A stretch of DNA of 64,000 nucleotides, from the NCBI RefSeq assembly GCF_901000735.1, contig NC_081547.1, positions 27,825,382-27,889,381 of the forward strand, written 5' to 3'. Below are positions 11,730-21,596 of this stretch, piece by piece. The DNA comes from Corylus avellana (Eukaryota; Streptophyta; Magnoliopsida; Fagales; Betulaceae). Position 1 is the first letter of the stretch. Each line of letters opens with the position of its first letter. Made by a program: the position numbers and the translations under genes. The notes under the pieces are model-generated. The model saw only the letters and a program-made list of their open reading frames with translations. It ran no database searches and was not told the DNA's origin.

Positions 11730-12910
11730 CGATAAAACCCAAGTAAAAAATGCAATACAAATATGAAAACAATAAATTCAAAAAGGATTCGGGTCTCTCT
11801 AAAAGTCCCACAACAGAATAATACACAAAGACATACAAAAAGATTCAATTAAAAGCCTCGATCGAGCGGTAAAAGCGACCACTGCCATTTAGCAGTTTAT
11901 TTGTAAAGCAAGTCAGCTATGACGTGTGAACCTAATAGTACATCTTTAACTGGGCCAGTGGGCCTCCTTAAGTGGCCGCGTGTACGAAACTTTCCACCGC
12001 GTGTAAGAAAGTTCTCCTACTTACCCTCCTCAGGTGGTTGCCAACTTGCCATAGAAGCGACGAAGGCCTCCTCTTTAACCCTTCCCATTTGTATTGCTTT
12101 TGGGAATCGTTTGACTGAAACTACCACTTTGGAATTATTTTTGTTCCACCAAATTTGACTTGAATCAGAACCTTGGGGCATAAGTTTCTCCAATATTACA
12201 AAGTTGGGTGGTCCTAATCAGGGACGAAATTAATTAGGAATTTTATTTAGGAAGATCAGATTGTGTTCATGATTTTTTTTATTTTTTATTTATTTTTATA
12301 ATTATTAGAGGAGCCATCTTTAATAAATAAAAAATAAATAAATAAAATAAAAAAACCTAATTTTATTTTAATAAATTTTGAGATTAATTTTTTAAAAAAC
12401 AAATTTTAAGGGGTTGGGGTTGGGGCCTTGGGTCCACACTGGTCCTAACTATGTTTGATAGTTACCAAAGTTTAGTTTTTTTTTTTTCTTTTTTTTTTTT
12501 TTCTTGAAGTGCAAAGTTGCCAAAGTTTAGTTACTATGATGGAAGAGATCGAATTGATTTTTACTTCTTGACACGAAGAAAGCACTAAATAATCAGTGGA
12601 AATGCCTTTTTTACCTTTTTTTTTTTTTTTTTTTTTTACTTTCTTTCCAAAAGTTAATTACCACCAATTGCTAGACTTTGTTTAGTACTTTAATATAGCA
12701 TTTTTTGTTTTCCTCCTTTCCAGGAGTTGGGGTTAAAATGGGGCATATCGCAAAGTCTTTGATTATTACTTTAATATAGTCATGGCCCACGGGAATAAAG
12801 GTCGTTCATGGAGGGGGCAAAGACCTCTGGAGTCTATTTGTAACTTCTGTAATGACCTCTTAATCAAATCGAATTGGTATGAATTTATAGTTAAATATAA
12901 AAGTTTATTA
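8142..12910. other. Long AT-rich intergenic region without recognised genes
   Basis: About 4.8 kb with no supported coding sequence. It holds microsatellites (ATA near 9832-9851, TA near 10626-10643 and 11065-11085, AAAG near 11131-11149), poly-A and poly-T runs, and near 8160-8250 a stretch (gacatgctgttattttaataacagc-like) that is echoed near 37930-38120, which suggests another dispersed repeat. The short open frames here look like chance. Confidence 0.5.
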
Positions 12911-12919
12911 TTAGAATAA
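12911..12919. repeat. MULE target-site duplication, left
   Basis: ttagaataa, identical to 19602-19610 immediately outside the right terminal inverted repeat. Nine bases is the canonical Mutator duplication length. Confidence 0.93.
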
Positions 12920-13115
12920 GGGTTAATAACTTTTTTGATACCTCAGTTTTCACTTTTTTTTTTTTTTTTTTCCTAAATTTTAAAACAAGACAAATTTAGT
13001 ACTCAACCTATAGGAAAAGACGGAATCACTACCTCCTTCATTTTCCGTCAGTCCCACTAACGGACCTCCACATCATCACCACGTAACTACGCTATAATGG
13101 CGACATCTGTCACCT
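12920..13115 (+). repeat. MULE left terminal inverted repeat
   Basis: Aligns with the reverse complement of 19424-19601. Identity is high over the outer 18 bases and again over the inner block with ctaacgga and ccacatcatcacc. In MuDR-type elements these repeats carry the promoters of the internal genes, and here the GRF gene reads inward from this end. Confidence 0.9.
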
Positions 13116-13449
13116 GGTTCCACATAAGTTAACAGGATTCATCTTCCTCCTTCAAACTCGAGCTTCCTTCCCCATTTACCCTTAAATCGCATGAACCCTA
13201 GACCACAAGCTCCACAATCCGTTCTCTTGCTACTCGAATTGAGCTTAAATCAGTCTCACGCGTAGGTACGATAAGGTCGAGCTCCCTTTCCTTGGTTATC
13301 TCCAAATGACCTGAACCCTAGAATCGAGCTTAAATCGATTGTCCCCAGATCGAGCTTCAATCTGGTTTGCAGACGTACGCGTAAGGGATATCAAACTGCC
13401 TTTCATCCATCGACCTTGAGAACTCGTACTGGAAGGCGTAGAGAAGAAA

Positions 13450-14251
13450 ATGTCATCAAGTCGATTACGGGAATCCAAAGGAAAGGAATCTTCTCTCGGC
13501 TTGGATAAGGTATCTACTCAAACTAATCTTAAGCTTTAGTTCTTTCGGTGGATATTGTACCCAAATTTCAGCTTTGGTTTTTTTTTTTGTGAATACTGTA
13601 CCGAAATTAAGCTAGGGTTCACGTTATTTTCCTTAGGAGCTGATGAAGTCATCATCTGCATCTGGGTCTTCTTCGGTGGACTGTACTCAGATGTCCTGGG
13701 TTTGTTACTACTCGTTACCTGCACCTTTGAAGACATGCTGGACTCCAAAAAACCCTGGAAGGAGATTTTGGGGTTGTGCTACCTATGATTCTAACGTGAG
13801 TAGTTTCATTGCACAATGCATATTGGTTTGAAAGTTATTCCTGCATGAAATGAGTGTAATGGTTTGATTAATAATTTTATATTTTATGTATATGTAGAGA
13901 AAAGCAGCATGCCGATTTTTCAAATAGATGGACAAATCAATTTGTAAAAGGGTTATGGAAATTATTTCTGCGCTGTTGGATAAGGTGAAAGAGTTGGAGA
14001 ATGTAAACTGTCAATATTTGGCAATAGTGAAAGACCTTGAGACTGAACGTGATGACCTTCAGACTGAACGTGATGGCTACATTGCAAGAGTAAATCAGCT
14101 AGAGAAGGAGGATGATAGACAATTGGAAATGCTTACCTACTTAGAAAAGGAGAATGATGTGTATAGGGCAAAAGAGAAATTTCTCATGTTTGGTTTATTG
14201 TTATCATGGTTGATATTAATGTTGATTGGCATTAGTGCACTAAGTAAATGA
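13450..14251 (+). pseudogene. GRF-type zinc finger / coiled-coil / membrane-tail protein inside the MULE, one nonsense mutation
   Basis: Three exons with GT-AG borders, all phase 0: 13450-13509, 13637-13795 and 13898-14251, about 190 codons. Exon 2 encodes a GRF zinc finger (Cys ligand, CYYSLPAPL, NPGRRFWGC). Exon 3 begins RKAACRFFK and then hits TAG at 13925-13927 exactly where GRF fingers have the FFxW tryptophan; the frame continues open to 14251. The rest forms a heptad-rich coiled coil (about residues 95-165, with an internal TERD repeat) and a C-terminal hydrophobic helix (FLMFGLLLSWLILMLIGIS). GRF fingers are thought to bind nucleic acid; a membrane tail on one is unusual. It reads inward from the left inverted repeat, the place mudrB occupies in maize MuDR. 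Its function is unknown. A single TGG-to-TAG change would explain the break. Confidence 0.8.
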
Positions 14252-14252
14252 G

Positions 14253-14400
14253 TGTTTTGTAATATATGTATTTATGCAAGTGATTTGTTATTGACTTGTG
14301 TGTTATTGCACTAATTAACTAAATGTTTTGTAATGTTGTGTTTATGCAAGTGATTAGTTATTGACTTGTGTGTTATTGCACTAATTAACTAAATGTTTTG
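14253..14400. repeat. Tandem repeat, 70-bp unit, two copies
   Basis: tttatgcaagtgatt…ttgacttgtgtgttattg… at 14271 recurs at 14341 nearly unchanged. It directly follows the GRF gene stop and would lie in its 3' untranslated region. Confidence 0.85.
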
Positions 14401-14577
14401 TCAATACTGTACAACTTAATTTGACCAAATTATTGACATTCCAAATATTGACCATAATTTGAGCATACCATGTATATTCCAAATATGACCAATTTGGACC
14501 ATTTGGAATGTACACTGCATATTGGTCTAATTTGGACCATACTCAAACAATGTATATTGGTCTAATTTGGACCACAC

Positions 14578-14960
14578 CCAAATATGCTAAAATTCCAAGT
14601 AAACAAGTCAATCCACATTTTCCATTAACCCAATCTGGACCATATTATGAACATTCCAACTAAACAAGTACTTTCACAATCTGGACCACATCATGTACAT
14701 TCCAACTAAAACATCCAAATATGCCATAAATTTCAAGTAAACAAGTCATTCCACATTGTTCATTAACCCAATTCGGACCATATCATAAACATTTCAACTA
14801 AACAAGTACTTTCACAATCTGGACCACATCATGTACATTTCAACTAAAACATCCAAATATGCCATAAATTCCAAATAAACAAATAAGTCACAAACTTCCA
14901 TTAACCCATATTGTTACAAAAAAACTGTAATTCCTATATGCTACTATCACAAAAAAAACA
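14578..14960. repeat. Minisatellite, ~137-bp unit, about 2.7 copies
   Basis: Units starting ccaaatatg lie at 14578, 14715 and 14853, with shared blocks aagtaaacaagtca, ctggaccacatcatgtacat and aactaaacaagtactttcac. It fills the space between the convergent GRF and transposase genes. Shorter tggtctaatttggacca motifs precede it (14480-14575). Confidence 0.85.
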
Positions 14961-15086
14961 TGTCACATTTTCAATACAATTGTGCCACAAACTTCCATTA
15001 ACCTACATAAAAAAGTGTTCAAAAAATTACATCTCCATGTCACATTCCAACTACATTCCCTATTTTGTTGCCTTGAATTATGTTGA

Positions 15087-18000
15087 CTATGGATAAGGTT
15101 GGTGTTGCCCCACTGGCTGTGATGGCTTAGCCTGCATCAACATAGGCAATACAATTAACACTATGCACACGAATTAGCCTTACTACACAAGAAACAAAAC
15201 TGATGAACTTACCATTGTTTGTAACCCAGCCGACCTTCTACCTACCATCTTGATGGAACTTATACTTTGTCTACTTGGGGTGGCAGTTGGTTGGGGTATG
15301 TCAGTTGGATGCATTGTCTGTGAGGTACCTCCCTATCACACCATATAATAAAAAAAACATAAATATGAAAAACATTTAAAATATCAAATGTCAAACTACC
15401 CTAGAGTATTATGTAGAAACGTATCTTAGTGTCAATGTTCGGTTGTGGCTTCTTAACCTTCTTTGGGTATATCTTCCTATTTGGATTCTGTGGTCGAGTG
15501 CAACTCCTAGCGTTGTAGCCCAGTTGATTACAGTTTCCACACTGTACATTATACCCATTTCGACTCAGCTTAACACTTTCATCAGACTCATTTTCATTAG
15601 GCTCGTTTTCATCAGCTCCTCTTCTTCTCACCTTCTTCGGCCTGCCTCGTTGTTTTTTTAGGTAAAGGTGGCAGTGTGACTTTCTCATCATTGTCAATAG
15701 CCTAATCTTTAGGGCCAAACATCAGCTCAATGCTATATGCATATGACTTCTTATACGTATCCATTAAGTACTAGTCACTTATATACTTTTCTGAAGTTTC
15801 CCTATTTTGGTAAATTGCATAGCAAGCATAAGGGCTTGGAATCCCATTCTTTTGCCACATACCACATCCAAAGGTTCTCGATTTCAAATTGACAACCCTC
15901 CTAACTTCATGACTATGGTCAACCTCAAATGTCAAGTCGTTACTCTAGTGGGAGATGTAATTTCTAGCCTCTGAGTTGTTCCTATCTAACTTGTTCACAA
16001 TCTTAGGGCAAATAATATTGATTGATGTTGCTACACCATTTCTTTTTTGGCTAATCCGATTCATTAGTTGTCGCCTTATCATCTCCATGCCAATAAGAAT
16101 GGGCTGATCTCTAGCTTCAAGTACCCATGCGTTGAAAGTTTCAGCTGTATTGTTCAGAAGTATGTCACTGCAACTGGTCTCCCTGAAAACATGCCTTGAC
16201 CACATCTTTGGGTTTACCTTAGCAATGTATTCATGGGCTGCAATATCCATTCCTTTTATCACTGACAAGTAGTAATTGAATTGATTTTCATTTGCTGCTC
16301 GAGCTGCACCCTACAATGCATCCTTGTACGCTTTGTCCTTGTAACCCTTATTCTTGAAGTTTGCATGTAAATGTCGAACACATAACTTGTGTTCCACATC
16401 AGGCATCAGGTACTTCATGGCTTCCTTCAGTCTCTATGTAAGAAGATAACAATTTAATTAACACATGTTATTAGCACAATTTAATCAAGTATTCATTCAA
16501 TTAGGATGTTAGGTTGTTACCTTTTGTCTGTCGGACATAAATGACCACATGTGCTCCCTTGGATTCCCAATATCCTCCAACAAAGTGTTCAAAAACCATG
16601 TCCATGTGCCTCTACTTTCAATCTCACATATAGCATATGCTATTGAAAAAATGTCATCATTCTTATCCCATGCAATGACAGCATGTAGCTGCCCACCATG
16701 CTGACCTTTCATAAAGCAGGCATCCACACATATTATCGGCCTACATCCAGCTAAGAAACCTCGCTTACAAGCTTCTAAGGAAACGTATATCCTTATGAAG
16801 AATAGCTCATTTCTTTGTATGTAAGTTGAGCTACCGGGATTCCACTTACGTATTGCATTACAATATGTTCTCGTAAGTTTGTACTGCTCATCATCTGATC
16901 CGGTTAATAACTTCAATGCCATTCGTTTGGCACGGTGGCATGCAAGTAAAGTTAGCTCCACATTATAATCCCTTCAAATCGCCTCTTTCAAAGCACTAGC
17001 CTTCTAATTTGATTGATCTCTGAAGCTATCGATGTATCGGTGTGCTGCCCACTTGATTGACGCTCTTTTATTAAAGTAATGACTTCCACAATTATGAACT
17101 TTTTCTAATGTCTTTATTTGAAAGTATTTCGTATTACTCTTCCATGACGCATATACTCTCCATCCACATTTTTTCTTATAATAGGCTGAAACACGCTTTT
17201 TCTCGTTATGCATGTATGTGTAATCGAAGTAATTTTGTGCTGCATACAACTGTAGTGCCTCTTTAAACTCAGATTGGTTTGCAAATAACTGTCCCACATT
17301 TATTTCAACCTTCTCTTTCAGATCATACAGTTCATACCATTCCAGATACTTTCTCATTTTTCTTTTTTCTTTCGGTTGTACCTTCAACATCCTCATCATC
17401 ATCTTCACTTTCTAGGCTGAGTAGTTCAAGACTTTCTACACCCTCTTCATTCGGCTGTTTGAGTTTGCCATTTCCAGTGTCAACCTCCTTAAGAGCTGAT
17501 GATGATGCTTCACCCAATGGTTCAACCACTTCATTGCAACCTGTAGAACTTCTTCATTTTTGGGATGGACATAAATGTCATCCTCCCTTCCATCAATATC
17601 TTGAAAATCAGTTAATGGAAGAGGTTGAATATCTACTTCATCCTAGTCATCTTCTTCATCTTCATCCTGGTCATCTTCGTTATATCCATGACATGAAGGC
17701 TGCCTGCGTGTGGATTGCCTGAATGTGGACTGCCTGGCAGTTGACTGCCTGGCAATGGACTGCCTGGCAATGGATTGCCTGGCCGTGGACTGCATCTTCC
17801 CCTTTTTCTTCTCCCTGGAAGAAGTTTGCGCAACCTTCTTTTGCTACTTCATTTGTTTTTCTATCTCTTTGACATTTTGCTCAACCTTTTCTTTTTTGAT
17901 CTCCTTCATAAGCACCTTTTCATATCCATGATTATCCTCATAATCCACAAACTCATCCCCATACCCCACTGGTCGATAACTATTTATAAAACCATCTAGA

Positions 18001-18407
18001 ACCTCAATAATAGCCCAACTATGTTTGTCAACTCGAGCTCCATCTTCTACATTGACTATATTTGTTTTTTCTTCAACTTCCCCAACTCCATCCTTTTTAC
18101 CAACTAGAACTCCAACTTCTTCTACAACTCCACCTTCTTTTTCACTAACTTTTGTATCTCCATGATTTACAAACACATGGAAGGTTTTGGACTTACAATC
18201 AAACACCCTAAACATCTGTCGGACATGATTTCTCCTTGTAAGTCCACGAATTTCTTTATAATCATCAACCTTGTAATAGAGAGCAGACACATTTCCATAC
18301 TGATAACCAAGGTACACTTTCACTATGTTTGTAATATCTGAGTAGCCTAACACATAAATATTTAAATCAGGAAAAATCATCACTTTCCCCCTACATACTC
18401 CATGCAT
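15087..18407 (-). pseudogene. MuDR-family MULE transposase gene, decayed
   Basis: Starts at ATG 18407 and ends at TAG 15087 after small 3' exons. Segments in order: PB1-like N-terminal domain (18.4-18.1 kb), an acidic linker with RQSxA repeats, the MuDR DNA-binding region (VGQLFANQSEFKEALQLYA, ~17.3 kb), the DDE core (CVDACFMKGQHGGQL with the first Asp, FMSDRQK with the second, NNTAETFNAW with the Glu), a SWIM-like region and a CCHC-type zinc knuckle (CGNCNQLGYNARSC, ~15.55 kb). One intron is clear (16520-16434). The gene is dead: in-frame stops at 17844, about 17645, 16987 to 17010, 16310, 15947, 15770 and 15705, at least two frame changes near 17.4-17.55 kb and one before the zinc knuckle, and SWIM ligands changed (Cys to Phe, Cys to Ser, His to Tyr). 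The DDE residues themselves survive. It reads inward from the right inverted repeat. Confidence 0.9.
17696..17800 (-). repeat. 15-bp coding minisatellite in the transposase linker
   Basis: Units of the form tggactgcctggcaa repeat every 15 bp from about 17696 to 17800 (about seven, the middle five well matched). On the transposase strand they encode a five-residue repeat, RQSxA. The repeat length is a multiple of three, so copy-number change would keep the frame. Confidence 0.85.
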
Positions 18408-18664
18408 GGTCTACAAAATGAACCATGATAGTGAATAACGAAATCAATGGATCTTGTAAGTGGTGATCCTGCATCAACAAATCAATTGATTCCATTCCAG
18501 ACCTATGTACCAACTCAATCTATCATGCACATTGGACCCCACCCACCAAATAATCCCACATTAAAGCAGCAACAATAAAGAAGTCTTCAAAAGCATATAT
18601 TAAAGTCTTCAATAGCCCACTGACAACCAACACGACAACCATATAATAAAGTTTCCAACGTGAA

Positions 18665-18768
18665 GTCCTTAAAAGGTAGCTCAATCGGCTGGGACCAAGC
18701 ATAATGAAGCAGATATCATTAGTTCGAATCCCTCTCCCCCTCTTGTACAACATGTCAAAAAAAAAAAA
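18665..18768 (+). mobile_element. tRNA-derived SINE, copy A, nested in the MULE
   Basis: Contains an A box tagctcaatcgg (18677-18688) and a B box agttcgaatcc (18721-18731), then a C/T-rich stretch, acaacatgtc and a 12-A tail. It is flanked by direct repeats gtttccaacgtgaa (18651-18664) and gtttccaatgtgaa (18769-18782), 13 of 14 identical. This is a full SINE insertion. It sits between the transposase start and the right inverted repeat, so it is younger than the MULE. Confidence 0.88.
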
Positions 18769-19423
18769 GTTTCCAATGTGAAAAAGGTCAGAACTTTCTA
18801 CTTGGCTTCGAAACAGACAAAAAATACTACACAGAAGGACAACTAAAAAAATAGGCAGCCATAAAGTGATTGCAACGTCTCAAACCCATATGTTCAATAG
18901 TATTAAAAAAAACATCCCACTAGTGGGAGATTTAATTCAGCAAAGCAAAAGTACCCCCTATTTTATTCTCTAACTTTTTTGCAAAAGTACATACCTTCAC
19001 CTCTCCGATTTCTCCGAGGTCGTCCCATTTTGCTCCTCCTATGTACAAGGTCTAAGACAATGTGCTCAAATCAAGTCCGACCATGCCGCAAGGTCTATTT
19101 CCTTCCCGAAATTGACCCAATCCAGCCACGATACTCCTCCAAACTCCAACCCAAACTACCAGTCCACACCCAAACTCAAACTCAAACACTCAAACTGTTG
19201 CCGATAATACTTCTAATCGTAAGCCAAATCGCAATTGAGAATCAACCCACCTAAATGGAAACCCTAGAACAAAAATTTGGGGAAAATACGGTTCTTATGA
19301 AGCCTAGGCCAACGACGAACGGGAAGAATGGGAAAAAGGGGGGAAACGTCGATTTTTTTTTTTTTTTACTTTTTTGTTTAATTATCTAAACGAAGCGGAT
19401 TTACTTTTTTTTTTTTTTTTTTT

Positions 19424-19601
19424 AATGGTGGACACATGTCGCGATATAACTGGTGATAATGTGGACGTCCGTTAGTTGGGACTGGCGGAAGCTAACGAAG
19501 GTAATGATTCCGTCTTTTTCCATAGGTTTGGTACTAGATTTGTCATATTTTAAAACTTAGAAAAAAAAAAAATTTTGAGATACCAAAAAAGTTATTAACC
19601 C
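19424..19601 (-). repeat. MULE right terminal inverted repeat
   Basis: Reverse complement of the left repeat, read inward from 19601. It would hold the transposase promoter in an active relative. The outer bases gggttaataac are identical on both ends. Confidence 0.9.
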
Positions 19602-19610
19602 TTAGAATAA
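19602..19610. repeat. MULE target-site duplication, right
   Basis: ttagaataa, a perfect copy of 12911-12919. Confidence 0.93.
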
Positions 19611-21590
19611 AGTTGTCCCTAAAAGAATACCTTCTTAAGGTTATGGTTCCGTATGAACACAATAATTTGTTCATAGATTTGGCTTTTACGATGGCCGTAG
19701 GTTTGTCAATGCATAGCTTTCGGCGTGCAAGGCAGGAACTTCGTTCTGTTTCCCACCTAAAATTTTAGTTCCACTCCGTCAGTATGTTTTCTGTCATTAC
19801 ATGAAGTTATTAGAATCCAAATTCCTTGGATGCTTTCGGTTAGTCTTAAGGAAAGATGAGTTGTGGGGCCAACTTATTCTAGAGAGGTGGGTTGCGGGCT
19901 TACCTACTCGAGGTAGAAGGGCCCTATACCTTAAACTGTCTATGTTGTGGCCCATTTCTTTGCAAGAGTTACTGCAAATATGTGTAATTCTAACCGCCAA
20001 TTGCATGGAATACTTATTCAAAGTTGTTAAGTTTATTGAAAAAGAAAAAGAAAACAAAAAACAAATGCACATTGAGCTTGACCAATTCATGATGCTAACG
20101 AAGGCTTTTGTGGGGCAACACAAATTTTCTAAAACTAGCCTCAGCCCGTTCCATCATCAATTGGAATTGTCACTTATATAAGTACTTGGATCCGGCCCAA
20201 AAAGCTTATGTGGTGCCTGGCCTGATTAGCCCAAGTTTGGTAGAATCATAGGCTCTTGCCTAATTTAATGAGTCATACATATTATATTTTTATTTTACAA
20301 TTATCTCACTATATTACAATATTGATGTAGCAGTCTCAACTCACTATTAGATTAGTCATTGCTAAAATAATAATAATAAAATTTAATATTTTATTAATAC
20401 TGTCATATCAATATTGTGAAATAGTTATAAAATACAAATATGGTACCTAGAGGACATAATTGGTCCACGGGTATGCACCATGATGATACTCTATAGTATC
20501 TATTATTGTATAATGTAAAATCACTAATAAGGTATATTGAAGAAAACCCATGAATTGAGCCTTACAAGTACTTGATAAAAAAAATTAACGTATATTGACA
20601 CATGGATTATGTGTTCGCTTAAAGTCGCTATGGTGGTATGGGTGTTGACTATATTCCCAATCATAGTGAATTGACTCCATTCATTTGAAATATTGTGATA
20701 CGAGGCCACCCCTAATATGCTATCATTGGGAGATCCTATGGTAAAAAGGGTGTGGTCACATAAAGTGACAAGCGTGTGCACACGTGGGGCTATGTCACGA
20801 TTTGCACCGATCTATAGGTTTTATAAATGAAAGGTTAATTTGGAGAAAAAAATTTAGTACCAAGGTAAATCATGTCTAACTAGAAATCCTATCGACTACT
20901 ATTATAGTGTGTTCAAGTGAGCGATGAAGGAATGTGATGGATGATCACATCATAATAGTTTGCACCCTCACATACCATAACTTCTCATGGTGATAGGTTT
21001 CTCATGGGAGATGTTTATTCACCATGAACAAACACAAGCACGACCCTTTCAAGGGTTGTATCTTTTAAACAAATGTAACTCGTGTAAGAGTTATACCTGT
21101 TATGAAGAGACAATGATCATCTCTATTATTTAAAGTTGGTGTATCTAGTAGTGTATATGACTTTATATTGTTTAAATATTTATTCATTTTATTTGAAATG
21201 ATTTTTATGAAGATCACATTCCATATAGTTTACTCTCAATTTCGGTTAAATATTTTATATATTGGGCTTCACTTATTGAAAAGAGTTTATACCTACGCTG
21301 AATTTGAAAATATTAATAAAATAATTCTTTTGTGATAAGTAGTGATTTAAAATTTTGAATTATCTTAGTTTTTATGAATCGCAGTTGGATTTACAATTTT
21401 TGTTGTTAGTATAAGTGTACTGTGCTGGCCATTTGCCACTAAAAAGCTGGTGGTAAGAAAGAAAGCATACACCTTTGAAAGCGTATTCATTATAACACAA
21501 AACTAGAGGCTAAGAAGCCATTTGAAACAGAGTAACATCATAATTAATGTTTATCTAACATCCTTTGAAAATTTCACCCAATACCTAGAA
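19611..21590. other. Spacer between the MULE and Rubisco activase
   Basis: No gene recognised. One open frame (19801-20181, 126 codons) has no recognisable domain. The stretch 20520-21310 has the look of retroelement or LTR debris (moderate GC, no open frame), but I see no paired LTRs or primer-binding site. Confidence 0.4.
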
Positions 21591-21596
21591 AAAGAC

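Larger units (their letters stand above)
12920..19601. mobile_element. Complete Mutator-like transposable element (MULE), 6.7 kb
   Basis: The element begins gggttaataacttttttg (12920) and ends with its inverse (…gttattaaccc, 19601). The inverted repeats run about 195 bp on the left (to ~13115) and 178 bp on the right (from ~19424), sharing blocks such as acaaatttagta, aaaagacggaatca and ctaacggacctccac. A perfect 9-bp duplication, ttagaataa, flanks it. Inside are two converging genes: a GRF zinc-finger gene (13450-14251, plus) and a MuDR-family transposase gene (15087-18407, minus). Both carry premature stops, so this copy is not autonomous now. The poly-T tract in each inverted repeat differs in length and accounts for much of the size difference. 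A SINE is inserted at 18665-18768. Confidence 0.93.

Noticed and set aside
12920..13115. Link between the MULE ends and the 9-bp MITE family
   Set aside because: Both contain taata near the tip, but the rest of the ends do not align, so the MITEs are not deletion products of this element.
14578..14960. CRISPR-like array
   Set aside because: Units of 137 bp are contiguous with no spacers, in a plant genome; it is a minisatellite.
18677..18731. tRNA gene
   Set aside because: A and B boxes are present but no cloverleaf or acceptor stem; the poly-A tail and target duplication identify a SINE.
19801..20181. 126-codon open frame just right of the MULE
   Set aside because: No recognisable domain, no splice partners, no similarity to anything else in the window. 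Could be debris or chance; not supported as a gene.
20520..21310. LTR retrotransposon
   Set aside because: Text looks retroelement-like, but no paired repeats, primer site, polypurine tract or coding remnants could be found.
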